From Modestobacter sp. VKM Ac-2985 (GTDB taxonomy: Bacteria > Actinomycetota > Actinomycetes > Mycobacteriales > Geodermatophilaceae), in NCBI RefSeq assembly GCF_026967925.1, contig NZ_JAPVBI010000001.1, positions 1,323,794-1,387,793 on the forward strand: a stretch of DNA of 64,000 nt, written 5' to 3'. Below the pieces are notes generated by a model. That model had not been told where the DNA came from. It searched no databases and saw only the letters and a program-made list of their open reading frames with translations. Below are positions 1 to 10,838 of the stretch, one piece after another; the stretch's first letter is position 1; each line of letters opens with the position of its first letter. The position numbers were made by a program, and so were the translations under genes.

Positions 1-49
1 TGACCGGCCGGCCCCGCAGCGCTGCGCCGCACGCGGCTAGCCTCGCGCC

Positions 50-973
50 ATGTCCGTCGCCGTGGTCACCGACTCGACGGCCTACCTGCCGGCCGACGTC
101 GTCGAGCGCTACGGCATCCAGGTCGTGCCGCTGTACGTCGTGCTCGCCGGGCGTTCGGGCCGGGAGGGCAGCGACGTCACCTCCGCGGAGGTCGCTCGTT
201 CGCTCTCCGTGCGGGGCGGGCACGTCAGCACGTCGCGCCCGACGCCGGGGGACTTCGTGGCCGTGTACCGGCGGCTGCTGGACGGCGGCGCGGACCGGCT
301 GGTGTCGGTGCACCTGTCCGGCGAGCTGTCGGGCACGTGGGACGCCGCCCGGGTGGCGGCGGCGCAGGTCGGTGAGCACCTGGTGACCGTGCTGGACTCC
401 CGCTCGGCCGCGATGGGCACCGGGTTCGCCGTGCTCGCCGCCGCCCGGGCCGCCGCCGACGGTGCCTCGGCCGCCGAGGTGGCCGACGCGGCCCGGGAGA
501 CGGCGGCGGCGACCCGCACCTTCTTCGTCGTCGACACCCTCGAGCACCTGCGGCGGGGTGGGCGGATCGGCGCTGCCGCCGCGCTGCTGGGCAGTGCCCT
601 GGCGGTGAAGCCGGTGCTGCACGTGACCGACGGCCAGGTCGTCGCCCTGGAGAAGGTGCGCACCTCCGCCCGCGCCCTGAACCGGCTGGTCCAGCGCGCG
701 GTCGACGTGGCCGGTGACGCCCCGGTGGCCGCTGCGGTGCACCACCTCGCCGCCCCGGAGCGCGCCCAGCGGCTCGCCGACCAGCTGGCCGCCCGGCTGC
801 CGGCGCTCACCGAGCTCTACGTGAGCGAACTGGGGGCCGCCGTCGGGGCGCACGTCGGGCCGGGTGCGGTCGGCGTGGTCGTCGACCCGACCCCGCGTCC
901 GGGCACCCAGGCAGGGCAACGGCCCGACGAGGGGCCACCGCCGCCGGATCCGTCGGAGCAGGTCCAGGACTGA
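50..973 (+). CDS. degV: DegV family fatty-acid-binding protein
   Basis: 307 aa. The DegV family binds fatty acids and presents them to fatty-acid kinase (FakA/FakB type); a cytosolic role is expected. The N-terminus shows the family signature VVTDSTAYLP (residues 5-14). Lipid-contacting loops are STSRPTP (60-66) and LSGELSGTW (89-97), followed by the typical DTLEHLRRGGRIG segment. The last 25 residues are Pro/Asp-rich and probably disordered. The ATG lies 6 nt after a TAGCCT box (38-43) and has no Shine-Dalgarno, so the mRNA is probably leaderless. It heads the degV-comEA-comEC-holA block. No fakA is seen here. Confidence 0.9.
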   Translation: MSVAVVTDSTAYLPADVVERYGIQVVPLYVVLAGRSGREGSDVTSAEVARSLSVRGGHVSTSRPTPGDFVAVYRRLLDGGADRLVSVHLSGELSGTWDAARVAAAQVGEHLVTVLDSRSAAMGTGFAVLAAARAAADGASAAEVADAARETAAATRTFFVVDTLEHLRRGGRIGAAAALLGSALAVKPVLHVTDGQVVALEKVRTSARALNRLVQRAVDVAGDAPVAAAVHHLAAPERAQRLADQLAARLPALTELYVSELGAAVGAHVGPGAVGVVVDPTPRPGTQAGQRPDEGPPPPDPSEQVQD

Positions 974-1111
974 GGTCGGGAGGCCGGGCACCCGGTCACG
1001 GTCGGGTGGCTCCGGCAGTCGACGGGCGCCGCCGTCCACAACGGTGTGCTCCGTCCACAACCCGGTCGCGGCCCTCGTCGGGGGTGGAGCCGGCTCCCTA
1101 GCGTCCGTGGC

Positions 1112-1987
1112 GTGCGCCCTCCTGCCCGTCGCAGCGACGACTCCGACGTGATCCGGGCCCGGCTGCGGGCGCTGCTGGCCGAGGGGCAGCACGGCGGCGG
1201 CTGGGTCCCCGACACCGGCGAGCCGGACGAGCTCCCCGGCGACGACGGCGACTGGCCGGCCGACGAGGACGACCGCACGACCCAGCCCGTCGAGCCCGTG
1301 CACCTGCCCGCCGGGCTGGGCCGGCACCGCGCACCCGGGCGGGCCACCCGCGTCGACCCCGGCCGTCCCGGCGCCTGGGCGTTGTGGACGGTCGCGGTGG
1401 TGGCGGCCGTCCTGGTCGTCGGCTGGACGTGGATCGGCCGCCCGGTCGTCGACCAGGTGCCGGCTGCTGCGTCCAGCGGCGCTCCGGCCGCGTCGGTGGC
1501 CGCACCGTCGTCCACCTCGGCCGGCCGCGCACCCGCGGGGGAGGCTCCTGAGGGCGCGGGGGCCGGCACGGTCGTGGTGTCGGTCGTCGGGCTGGTCGGC
1601 GCCCCGGGGCTGGTCACCCTGCCGGCCGGTGCGCGGGTGGCCGATGCGCTGGCGGCGGCCGGCGGGCTGCTGCCCGAGGCCGACCCGGCGTCGGTGAACG
1701 CCGCAGCCGTGGTCAGCGACGGCCAGCAGATCGCCGTCGGGGTGCCCGGGGCGGTGCAGGGCACAGGCGGCCCGGAGGCGGCGGGAGCAGCCGGGGCCGT
1801 GCTCGACCTGAACACGGCGACCGTGGCGGAGCTGGACGCACTGCCGGGGATCGGCCCCGTGCTCGCCCAGCGGATCGTCGACCACCGCGCCGCCCACGGG
1901 CCGTTCGCCAACGTCGACCGGCTGGACGACGTCAGCGGCATCGGCCCGGCGATCTTCGCCGAGCTGGCCGCGCGGGTGCGGGTCTGA
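1112..1987 (+). CDS. comEA: ComEA-type DNA-binding protein (SLBB + helix-hairpin-helix)
   Basis: 291 aa from GTG 1112. I chose this start because a TAGCGT box (1099-1104) ends 7 nt upstream and no Shine-Dalgarno is visible; GTG 1148 is an alternative. Layout: charged cytoplasmic N-terminus, one transmembrane helix (about residues 89-109), an Ala/Pro linker, an SLBB-like domain (about 150-185), and a C-terminal pair of helix-hairpin-helix motifs (LNTATVAELDALPGIGP, then VSGIGPAIF). Known ComEA proteins are membrane-anchored receptors that bind incoming double-stranded DNA during transformation. comEC follows after 2 nt. Confidence 0.9.
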   Translation: MRPPARRSDDSDVIRARLRALLAEGQHGGGWVPDTGEPDELPGDDGDWPADEDDRTTQPVEPVHLPAGLGRHRAPGRATRVDPGRPGAWALWTVAVVAAVLVVGWTWIGRPVVDQVPAAASSGAPAASVAAPSSTSAGRAPAGEAPEGAGAGTVVVSVVGLVGAPGLVTLPAGARVADALAAAGGLLPEADPASVNAAAVVSDGQQIAVGVPGAVQGTGGPEAAGAAGAVLDLNTATVAELDALPGIGPVLAQRIVDHRAAHGPFANVDRLDDVSGIGPAIFAELAARVRV

Positions 1988-1989
1988 CG

Positions 1990-4476
1990 ATGCCGCCGTC
2001 CGGTGCGGGACGGCCGGTCCACCGCGTGCAGACGACGGACCGGTGGTCCTGGCTCGACCTGCGCCTCGTGCCTCCTGCACTCAGCGTGTGGGTGCTGACC
2101 CTGCTGGCACCCCACCTGCCCGTCGGCCTCCTCCTCGCCCTCGCGGCGGCCTCGGCCCTGGGCGCCGCCGCCCTGCTGCTGGCCGGCCGGTCCCACCGGG
2201 CAGTCGTGCGCCGGCAGGTCGCGGCGCGCGGGGTCGTCATCGGCTGCCTGGCCGCGGTCACCGTGACCGGAGCCACCTCGGCGGTCCGGGCCCAGGCGCG
2301 AGCGGCCGCACCCCTGCTGGCGTTCGCCGACCGCGGTGCCGTCGTCGAGGTGTTCCTGGAGCTGACCGACGACCCGCGACCGGTGGCCGGCGCCGGGGCA
2401 GCTCGGGTGCTCGTGCACGGGAAGGCCTCCCCGGCGGCGGACCGGACGGGTGGCGACCCGGTGCTGCTCTTCGGCGCCGCGGAGGAGTGGGCCGGGCTGC
2501 TCCCCGGTCAGTCGGTCCGGCTCCACGTCCTGGTCCGGCCGGCGGAGCCGGGGGACGACGTCGTGGCGGTGCTGTCCGCGCGCTCGCCACCCGACCCGGA
2601 GGGTGGGCCGGGCGTGGTGCAGGACGTGGCCGGGTCCCTGCGCACCGGGCTGGCCGAGTCGGCTGCCCGGACCCTGCCCGACCGCGCCGCCGGGCTGCTT
2701 CCCGGACTGGTGGTGGGGGACACCAGTGCCATGGACCCAGCGCTGGTCGAGGAGTTCCGGCGGGCAGGCCTGGCCCACCTGACGGCCGTCTCGGGGGCCA
2801 ACGTGGCGATCGTGGTGGGCCTGGTGCTGTGGCCGCTGCGGGCCCGGGCCGTCGACCGGCGGTGGCAGGCGCTGGCCGCGGCGCTGGCGATCGTGGGGTT
2901 CGTCGTGCTCGCCCGTCCGGGGGCCAGCGTGCTGCGGGCTGCGGCGATGGGCGCGGTGGCCGTGCTGGCGCTGGCCTCCGGCCGGGCCCGTGCCGCGGTG
3001 CCGGCGCTGGCGGCCACCGTGCTGGTGCTGCTGCTCCTCTCGCCCGGGCTGGCCAGCGACGTCGGGTTCGCCCTGTCGGTCTCGGCCACGGCGGCGATCG
3101 TGCTGCTGGCCCCGGGGTGGTCCCGGGCGCTCCGCCGGCACCGTGCGCCCCGGCCCGTGGCCGACGCCGTGGCGGTCAGTGCGGCCGCAGGCCTGGCCAC
3201 CGCACCGCTGGTGGCCGGCCTCGCCGGGCTGGTCAGCCTGGTGTCCCTGCCGGCCAACCTGCTGGCGGCACCAGCGGTGCCGCCGGCGACCGTGCTGGGC
3301 GTGCTGGCCGCCCTGGTGTCGCCCGCAGCGCCCGGGCTGGCCGACGTGCTCACCTGGCTGGCCGGCTGGCCGGTGCGCTGGCTGGTCGTCGTCGCCGAGC
3401 GCGCCACGGCGGTGCCCGACGGCACCACCGGCTGGCCGGCCGGCACCCGGGGTGCGGTCCTGCTCGCGGTGCTCCTCGCCGTCGTGGTCTGGACGCTGTG
3501 GCGGTGGCCCCGGCTGCGTCCGCTGGCGGTGGCCGCGCTCCTGGGCGTCGTGCTGGTCGGTTGGCCGTTGCGCCAGGCCGGCCGGGGGTGGCCGCTGACC
3601 GACACGGTCGTGGTGGCCTGCGACGTCGGCCAGGGCGATGCGCTCGTGCTGCCGACCGGTCCGGGCGAGGCGGTGCTGGTCGACGCGGGTCCGGATCCTG
3701 CGCTCGTCGACGGCTGCCTGCGCCGACTGGGGGTCGACCGCCTGCCGCTGGTCCTCCTCTCGCACCTGGACGCCGACCACGTGGGCGGGCTGGCCGGTGC
3801 CCTGGCCGGGCGGGACGTCGGGGAGGTGGCCACCGGGGCGTTGACGCCCGACGACGAACGGGTGCCCCGGCTGGAGCGGGCCGTGGCCGAGGCCGGTGCG
3901 CGGCGCGTCGTCCTGCGGCCGGGGGACCGGCGCACGGTGGGCAGCGCCGGCTTCGAGGTGCTCGCCCCCGATCCGGCCGAGGCCGTCGCCGGGGCCGAGC
4001 CGAACGACCTCAGCCTCGTCGTGCGGGCCACCCAGCGGGGCGTGCGGGTGCTGCTCACCGGCGACCTCGGCGCGGAGGCGGAGGCGCGCCTGGTGGCGGC
4101 CGGCCTCGACCTGGGCGCCGACGTGTTCAAGGTGCCGCACCACGGCAGCGCGGACGCCGATCCCGGGTTCCTCGGTGCCAGCGGGGCGGTCGTCGCGCTG
4201 ATCTCGGTGGGAGCCGACAACAGCTACGGCCACCCGACCCGGCGGCTGCTGGACTGGTTGGCCGACGCGGGGATGCGCACCTACCGCACCGACCGGGACG
4301 GTGACGTCGCGGTGGTGGGCCGGGCGGGGGAGTGGGGGGTGGCGGTGCGGGGACCGGACGCCTCGCTGCGCGCCGGCGCGGGAGCCCAGCCACTGGAGCC
4401 GAGGCGGCCGGGTGCGGTGGCGACCCGGTCCCGGCGGCGCCCCGATCCTGTCGGCGCGCCGTGGCAGCATGGGCCC
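1990..4476 (+). CDS. comEC: ComEC/Rec2 DNA-uptake channel (no own stop codon before holA)
   Basis: About 829 aa up to the holA start. ComEC forms the inner-membrane channel that passes single-stranded DNA. The N-terminal half has many hydrophobic segments and a competence core containing HLTAVSGANVAI. The C-terminal third is a metallo-beta-lactamase-like domain with HLDADHVGG (around residue 592) and PHHGSADAD (around 716). It starts 2 nt after comEA. Oddly, the frame has no stop after the beta-lactamase domain. It runs through an Arg/Pro-rich stretch straight into HolA, giving one 1163-codon reading frame to 5481. Whether ComEC is made as a fusion, or holA is a separate leaderless message, cannot be told from sequence. 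Confidence 0.85.
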
Positions 4477-5481
4477 GTGGCAACCGCAGCACCTCCGGCA
4501 CCGACCTCCCGGCTCCGGGTCGTGGTGGGCGAGGAGGAGCTGCTGCGCGCCCGAGCCGTCTCCGCCGTGCGCGCGGCGGTCCGCGAGCGCCACCCCGACA
4601 GCGAGGAGCACGAGCTGCCGGCAGCCGGCCTGGCGGTGGGCCAGCTGGCCGACGTGCTGGCACCCTCCCTGTTCGGTGGGCACCGGCTGGTCGTCGTCAC
4701 CGGGGCGCAGGAGTCCGCGGCGGCGCTGGCCGACTCCCTGGTGAGCTACACCAAGGAGCCCGACCCGGAGCTCACGCTGGTCGTCGTCCACTCCGGCGGG
4801 AAGCGGAACGAGGCGCTGCTGAAGGCGTTCAAGGCAGCCGGGGCGGCGGTCGACGAGTGCCCGAAGATCAGCTCGGCGGGGGAGCGGGTCGCCTTCGTGC
4901 GCAACGAGGTGCGGTTCGCCGGCGGCAAGATCACCCCCGACGCGGTGACCGCGTTGCTGGAGGCGGTGGGCAACGACCTCCGCGGGCTCTCCGCGGCCGC
5001 CAGCCAGCTCGTGTCGGACTTCGGTGGGGTCATCGACGCCGACGCCGTCGCCCGCTTCCACCGGGGCCAGGCCGAGGTCACCGGGTTCACCGTCGCCGAA
5101 CGGGTGCTGGTCGGGGACATGGCCGGCTCGGTGGAGATGCTGCGCTGGGCGCTGGACCGCGGGGTGGCCCACGTGCTGATCGCCGACGCGCTGGCCGACG
5201 GGGTGCGCACCGCCGCCCGGGTCGCCTCGCTGAACACCACGAACATCGGCGAGCTGGCCCGCCAGCTCAAGCTCCCGCCGTGGAAGGTGAAGAAGGCGCA
5301 GGCCCAGGCGCGGGGCTGGAGCATCGACGCGCTGCAGAAGGCGATCGGGGTGGCCGCCGAGCTCAACGCCGACGTGAAGGGCGCCGCCGCCAGCGCCGAC
5401 TACGCGCTGGAACGAGCGATCCGCCGGATGGTGGGCATCCGCGCGGCCGCGGCCGGTGGGCGGGCTCGCGCCCTCCGCTGA
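4477..5481 (+). CDS. holA: DNA polymerase III subunit delta
   Basis: 334 aa from GTG 4477. HolA is the delta subunit of the clamp loader and opens the beta sliding clamp. The protein begins with a short Ala/Pro leader, then RLRVVVGEEELL, the usual N-terminal fold, and ends with the conserved delta C-terminal helical region (LARQLKLPPWKVKKAQ, then YALERAIRRM). The start is supported by family length and by a CAGCAT -10-like box (4465-4470) 6 nt upstream. The frame is continuous with comEC (see that entry). The convergent rpsT follows after a hairpin. Confidence 0.88.
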   Translation: MATAAPPAPTSRLRVVVGEEELLRARAVSAVRAAVRERHPDSEEHELPAAGLAVGQLADVLAPSLFGGHRLVVVTGAQESAAALADSLVSYTKEPDPELTLVVVHSGGKRNEALLKAFKAAGAAVDECPKISSAGERVAFVRNEVRFAGGKITPDAVTALLEAVGNDLRGLSAAASQLVSDFGGVIDADAVARFHRGQAEVTGFTVAERVLVGDMAGSVEMLRWALDRGVAHVLIADALADGVRTAARVASLNTTNIGELARQLKLPPWKVKKAQAQARGWSIDALQKAIGVAAELNADVKGAAASADYALERAIRRMVGIRAAAAGGRARALR

Positions 5482-5487
5482 CGCCCC

Positions 5488-5534
5488 GACCGGATCACCG
5501 TCGCGACCGGATCACCGCCCCGACCGGGTCACCG
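5488..5534. repeat. Three tandem 13-mers with a 17-nt period
   Basis: gaccggatcaccg occurs at 5488-5500 and 5505-5517, and with one change (gaccgggtcaccg) at 5522-5534. The period is exactly 17 nt. It lies in the convergent holA/rpsT gap, just before the terminator hairpin. Function unknown. Confidence 0.85.
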
Positions 5535-5584
5535 GCTCGGTTCTTGGAGGCGAACCGGCCTCGGTGGAGGGCCACAGACGCGAG

Positions 5585-5613
5585 GAGCCCCCTCCCGTGC
5601 AGGGAGGGGGCTC
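5585..5613. terminator. Hairpin between convergent holA and rpsT
   Basis: Perfect 12-bp inverted repeat GAGCCCCCTCCC / GGGAGGGGGCTC (5585-5596 and 5602-5613) with a 5-nt loop, placed 20 nt after the rpsT stop. There is no long T tract, as is usual in very GC-rich actinobacteria. It could serve both strands. Confidence 0.8.
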
Positions 5614-5633
5614 GTCGCGGAGCGGTGCGCAGC

Positions 5634-5894
5634 TCAGAGGCTGGCGACCTTCTTGGCCAGCGCCGACTTGCGGTTGGCGGCCTGGTTCTTGTGGATGACG
5701 CCCTTGCTGGCGGCCTTGTCCAGGGCCTTCGAGGCCGTCGCGAGGGCGGCCTCGGCCGCGGCCTTGTCCCCGGCGTCGGCGGCCGTGCGGAAACGCCGGA
5801 CCTGCGTCTTCAGGGCGGAGCGGACAGCGACGTTGCGCTGACGAGCGATCTCGTTCGTCTTGATCCGCTTGATCTGGGACTTGATGTTCGCCAC
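5634..5894 (-). CDS. rpsT: 30S ribosomal protein S20
   Basis: 86 aa from GTG 5894. The sequence is basic and helical with the typical S20 opening [14 protein letters not shown] and closing [16 protein letters not shown]20 binds 16S rRNA in the small subunit. The ATG at 6122 is rejected because it would add a 76-residue extension unlike any S20. Located between holA and the divergent lepA, the usual actinobacterial place. Confidence 0.97.
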   Translation of the reverse strand: MANIKSQIKRIKTNEIARQRNVAVRSALKTQVRRFRTAADAGDKAAAEAALATASKALDKAASKGVIHKNQAANRKSALAKKVASL

Positions 5895-5979
5895 GCGTGA
5901 GCCTCGGATGTGTCGCAGGGAGGTGTACTTCTGACAGTGCGTCCACGGCACAACGAAGCGCAGCGCGGACCGGCTTGCA

Positions 5980-6009
5980 AAGATACCAGCCCGCCGCCCC
6001 ACACCCCAA
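5980..6009 (-). promoter_or_regulatory. Probable rpsT promoter
   Basis: On the minus strand, TTGGGG (6009-6004) and TATCTT (5985-5980) are separated by 18 nt. This would give a leader of roughly 80 nt before the rpsT GTG. It sits in the divergent rpsT/lepA gap. Confidence 0.55.
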
Positions 6010-6106
6010 CCGGTGCAGGCCCGCTCCGGCCCGGCACAGCCGCGCGCGACGTCGTCGCCGGGCAATCGTCCTGTCCGGGCGCAGTCCGTGGGACGATGGG
6101 CGCACT

Positions 6107-7954
6107 GTGACGACTCCTGCATCCACCGATCCCGCCCGGATCCGGAACTTCTGCATCATCGCCCACATCGACCACGGCAAGTCGACGCTGGCCGACCGCA
6201 TGCTCGAGGTGACCGGGCTCGTCGAGGGGCGCAACATGCGCGCCCAGTACCTCGACCGGATGGACATCGAGCGCGAACGCGGCATCACCATCAAGGCGCA
6301 GAACGTCCGCCTGCCCTGGACGCCCCGCAGCGGCGAGGACACGAGCACCGAGTTCGTGCTCGACATGATCGACACCCCGGGCCACGTCGACTTCACGTAC
6401 GAGGTGTCCCGCTCGCTCGCCGCTTGCGAGGGCGCCGTCCTGCTGGTCGACGCCGCTCAGGGCATCGAGGCTCAGACGCTGGCCAACCTGTACCTGGCGC
6501 TGGAGAACGACCTCGCGATCATCCCGGTGCTCAACAAGATCGACCTGCCCGCGGCACAGCCGGAGAAGTACGCCGCCGAGATCGCCCACATCATCGGTTG
6601 CGACCCCGACGACGTGCTGCGGGTCAGCGGCAAGACCGGCCAGGGCGTGCCGGAGCTGCTCGACCGGATCGTGCAGGAGGTCCCCGCGCCGACCGGTGCC
6701 GACGAGGGCCCCGCCCGCGCGATGATCTTCGACTCCGTCTACGACATCTACCGCGGCGTCATCACCTACGTCCGGGTCGTCGACGGCCGGATCTCCGCCC
6801 GCGACAAGATCAAGATGATGTCGACCGGTGCCACGCACGAACTGCTGGAGATCGGCGTCATCTCCCCGGAGCCCAAGCAGGTGGACAGCCTGGGGGTCGG
6901 CGAGGTCGGCTACTTCATCACCGGGGTGAAGGACGTCCGCCAGTCCCGCGTCGGGGACACCGTCACCCTCCAGCACAAGCCGGCCGCCGAGTCGATCGGC
7001 GGCTACCGCGACCCGAAGCCGATGGTCTACTCCGGCCTGTACCCGATCGACGGCAGCGACTACCCGCTGCTGCGCGAGGCGCTGGACAAGCTGCTGCTCA
7101 ACGACGCCGCGCTGACCTACGAGCCCGAGACGTCGGCGGCCCTGGGCTTCGGCTTCCGGGTCGGCTTCCTCGGCCTGCTGCACCTGGAGATCGTCCGCGA
7201 GCGGCTGGAGCGCGAGGCCGGCATCAGCCTCATCTCCACCGCGCCCAACGTGGTCTACCGGGTGATCATGGAAGACGGCTCCGAGGTCACCGTGACCAAC
7301 CCGAGCGACTGGCCCAGCGGCAAGATCGGCACGATCTACGAGCCGATCGTCAAGGCCACGATCATCGCGCCGAGCGACTACACCGGCGTGATCATGGAGC
7401 TCTGCCAGGGACGCCGCGGGCAGCTCGGCGGCATGGACTACCTGTCCGAGTCGCGGGTCGAGCTCCGCTACACGCTGCCCCTCGGCGAGATCATCTTCGA
7501 CTTCTTCGACGCGCTGAAGTCCCGCACCCGCGGCTACGCGAGCCTGGACTACGCCGAGGCCGGCGAGCAGGAGTCCAAGCTGGTGAAGGTCGACATCCTG
7601 CTGCAGGGAGAGGCCGTCGACGCGTTCTCCGCGATCGTGCACACCGACAAGGCGTACAGCTACGGCGTGCTGATGGCCGGCAAGCTGCGCGAGCTCATCC
7701 CACGCCAGCAGTTCGAGGTGCCGATCCAGGCCGCCGTCGGTTCCCGGGTGATCGCCCGCGAGACGGTCCGCGCGATCCGCAAGGACGTGCTGGCCAAGTG
7801 CTACGGCGGTGACATCACCCGTAAGCGGAAGCTGCTGGAGAAGCAGAAGGAGGGCAAGAAGCGGATGAAGATGGTCGGCCGCGTCGAGGTCCCCCAGGAG
7901 GCCTTCGTGGCCGCGCTCTCCACCAACGAGTCCACCGCCAGCAAGCCCAAGTGA
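6107..7954 (+). CDS. lepA: Elongation factor 4 (LepA) GTPase
   Basis: 615 aa from GTG 6107, the usual LepA length. LepA is a ribosome-bound translational GTPase linked to back-translocation and 30S biogenesis. G1 is AHIDHGKST (residues 19-27); also visible are the switch region [10 protein letters not shown]3 DTPGHVDF and G4 NKID. The C-terminal LepA-specific domain ends in [20 protein letters not shown]. Upstream in-frame starts would overlap rpsT and are rejected. The MOSC gene overlaps the stop by 4 nt. Confidence 0.96.
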   Translation: MTTPASTDPARIRNFCIIAHIDHGKSTLADRMLEVTGLVEGRNMRAQYLDRMDIERERGITIKAQNVRLPWTPRSGEDTSTEFVLDMIDTPGHVDFTYEVSRSLAACEGAVLLVDAAQGIEAQTLANLYLALENDLAIIPVLNKIDLPAAQPEKYAAEIAHIIGCDPDDVLRVSGKTGQGVPELLDRIVQEVPAPTGADEGPARAMIFDSVYDIYRGVITYVRVVDGRISARDKIKMMSTGATHELLEIGVISPEPKQVDSLGVGEVGYFITGVKDVRQSRVGDTVTLQHKPAAESIGGYRDPKPMVYSGLYPIDGSDYPLLREALDKLLLNDAALTYEPETSAALGFGFRVGFLGLLHLEIVRERLEREAGISLISTAPNVVYRVIMEDGSEVTVTNPSDWPSGKIGTIYEPIVKATIIAPSDYTGVIMELCQGRRGQLGGMDYLSESRVELRYTLPLGEIIFDFFDALKSRTRGYASLDYAEAGEQESKLVKVDILLQGEAVDAFSAIVHTDKAYSYGVLMAGKLRELIPRQQFEVPIQAAVGSRVIARETVRAIRKDVLAKCYGGDITRKRKLLEKQKEGKKRMKMVGRVEVPQEAFVAALSTNESTASKPK

Positions 7955-8604
7955 GCGGGCGGGTCAGCGCCGTCTGCGTCTCGGGTGCGGACCTGCTGCC
8001 GCTGCCCGACAAGCGCCCCAACCGCTCCGGCATCCGGAAGTCGCCGGTGGAGGGCCGGGTCGCCGTCCACCCCCTCGGGTTGGAGGGTGACGTCCAGGTC
8101 AACAAGAAGCACCACGGCGGCGAGGGCCAGGCGGTCTACGCCTATGCCCAGGAGGACGCCGACTGGTGGGTGGCCGAGCTGGGCCGGGAACTGCCGCCCG
8201 GCCGGTTCGGCGAGAACCTGCGGACCGTCGGCCTCGACCTGGTCGACGCCGTCATCGGTGAGCAGTGGCGGGTCGGGACGGCGCTGTTCCAGGTGACCGC
8301 CTGGCGCACCCCGTGCGCCAACTTCGCCCGCTACTGGGACGTGCCGGACCTGGTGAAGCGCTTCGCCGCCCGCGGTGCCACCGGCGCCTACCTGCGGGTG
8401 CTGGAGACCGGCGAGGTGGGGGCCGGTGACGCCGTCACGATCGTCTCCCGTCCCGACCACGGCGTCACGGTGGCCGGCGCGTTCCGGATCGTGATGACCG
8501 AGAAGCAGCGGCTGTCCGAGCTGACGCCGGTGCTGCCGTTCCTCCCGGACAAGGACCGGCCGGTGCTCGCCGCCAAGATCGATCGGGTCACCGCCCGGGC
8601 CTGA
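7951..8604 (+). CDS. MOSC domain-containing protein (YiiM-like)
   Basis: 217 aa, starting with GTG in a GTGA overlap with lepA, so probably translationally coupled. MOSC domains occur in molybdenum-cofactor sulfurases and in YiiM/YuaD proteins that handle Mo-cofactor or N-hydroxylated substrates. Visible features are the YiiM-like opening [28 protein letters not shown], and the conserved Cys in [12 protein letters not shown]. No second domain is present, so it is a stand-alone MOSC protein. The exact substrate cannot be inferred. Confidence 0.85.
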   Translation: MSGRVSAVCVSGADLLPLPDKRPNRSGIRKSPVEGRVAVHPLGLEGDVQVNKKHHGGEGQAVYAYAQEDADWWVAELGRELPPGRFGENLRTVGLDLVDAVIGEQWRVGTALFQVTAWRTPCANFARYWDVPDLVKRFAARGATGAYLRVLETGEVGAGDAVTIVSRPDHGVTVAGAFRIVMTEKQRLSELTPVLPFLPDKDRPVLAAKIDRVTARA

Positions 8605-8606
8605 CC

Positions 8607-9572
8607 TCAGACCGTGAAGACGATCTTCCCGGCGGTGCGGCCCTCGAGCATCCGGGCGAAGCCGTCCCGGGCCTGGGCCAGCGGCAGCTCGACGTCGATC
8701 TGCGGCCGCACCCCGGTGATCCGGCACATCTGGATCAGGTCGTCGAGCTCGTCCCGGGTGCCCATCGTCGAGCCGATCACCGACAGCTGGGTGAAGAAGA
8801 CCCGGTTCAGCTCGGCGCCGGGGTTGAAGCCGCTGGTCGCCCCGCAGGTCACCACGACGCCACCGGGCTTGAGGGACTTGATGCTGTGCGACCAGGTGGC
8901 CTCACCGACGGTCTCCATCACGCCGTCCACCCGCTCGGGCAGCCGGGCGCCGGTCTCGAACGCCTGGTCCGCGCCGAGCGCGAGCGCCGCCGTCCGCTTC
9001 TCCTCGCTGCGACCGGTGACCCAGACCCGGTAGCCGGCCGCGCTGCCGAGCTTGATCAGTGCTGTGGCCACCCCGCCGCTGGCCCCCTGCACGAGGACCG
9101 TCGACCCGGGGCGCAGCCCGGAGCGGACGAACAGCATCCGGTAGGCGGTCAGCCAGGCGGTGGGCAGGCAGGCGGCCTCCGCGAAGGAGAGCTCGGCCGG
9201 CTTGGGGACGACGTTGCGCCGCGGCACGACGACCTGCTCGGCGAGCGTCCCCTGGTGCACCTCCGACAGCAGCGAGCGCTTCGGGTCCATCGTCTCGTCG
9301 CCGGTCCAGCCGGGGGAGGTGAGGACCGCGTGCACGACCACCTCGTTGCCGTCGGCGTCGATCCCCGCTGCGTCGCAGCCCAGGATCATCGGCATCCGCT
9401 CGGCAGGCAGGCCGACGCCGCGCAGGCTGAACAGGTCGTGGTGGTTCAGCGAGGCGGCCTTCACCTGGACCGTCGTCCAGCCCTCAGGGGCCTCCGGCTC
9501 GGGCCGGTCACCGACCTCCAGCACGGAGAGCGGGTCCTCAGGGGCGGGGGTGGAGACGAAGGCAGCGAGCAT
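8607..9572 (-). CDS. Zinc-type alcohol dehydrogenase / quinone oxidoreductase-like (MDR family)
   Basis: 321 aa. Medium-chain dehydrogenase/reductase with a GroES-like N-terminal domain (about 1-120) and a Rossmann domain whose NADPH-binding loop is VLVQGASGGVATALI (about 155-170). The usual catalytic-zinc Cys of true alcohol dehydrogenases is not seen (NHHDLFSLRG takes its place), which favours a quinone/enone reductase. It ends 2 nt from the convergent MOSC stop and lies downstream of selD on the same strand (49-nt gap), so the two may be co-transcribed. Substrate unknown. Confidence 0.85.
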   Translation of the reverse strand: MLAAFVSTPAPEDPLSVLEVGDRPEPEAPEGWTTVQVKAASLNHHDLFSLRGVGLPAERMPMILGCDAAGIDADGNEVVVHAVLTSPGWTGDETMDPKRSLLSEVHQGTLAEQVVVPRRNVVPKPAELSFAEAACLPTAWLTAYRMLFVRSGLRPGSTVLVQGASGGVATALIKLGSAAGYRVWVTGRSEEKRTAALALGADQAFETGARLPERVDGVMETVGEATWSHSIKSLKPGGVVVTCGATSGFNPGAELNRVFFTQLSVIGSTMGTRDELDDLIQMCRITGVRPQIDVELPLAQARDGFARMLEGRTAGKIVFTV

Positions 9573-9621
9573 GAGCGGACGCTAACCGAGTACCGCCACC
9601 GCTGCGACGCGGGTCACCCCC

Positions 9622-10629
<1,008 letters not shown>

Positions 10630-10637
10630 GTCGAACC

Positions 10638-10643
10638 AATCTA
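10638..10643 (-). promoter_or_regulatory. selD -10 box
   Basis: TAGATT on the minus strand, 8 nt before the GTG of selD. No Shine-Dalgarno lies between, so transcription probably starts at or next to the start codon. Confidence 0.6.
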
Positions 10644-10838
10644 GATGGCCCGCCGGACGGCCGGCCGGACACGATGCAGGGCCGGTGCCGACACCGGGGG
10701 AGTGCCTCGTCCGGGGTCCCCGGGGGTCCTGGGCTGTGGCAGTCTCCCGGAGGACCAGGGCGGCGAGGTCGGGGAGACCCCCGATCCGCCGAGGCAGGCG
10801 CCGGACAGCCTGGTCGCAACGGGAGGAGCACACCGGAC

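Noticed and set aside
1032..1061. CCGTCCACAAC repeated at 1032 and 1051, similar to DnaA boxes
   Set aside because: Only two imperfect boxes, no AT-rich segment, and no dnaA, dnaN or rpmH nearby. Not an origin; likely chance or part of the comEA upstream region.
817..5172. 1451-codon open frame on the minus strand opposite comEA-comEC-holA
   Set aside because: The opposite strand carries three clear protein families, and the minus frame is low-complexity His/Arg/Gly/Pro/Gln. It is a third-position GC shadow, as are several other long antisense frames here (for example 45705-48080 beyond 46310 and 58121-60007).
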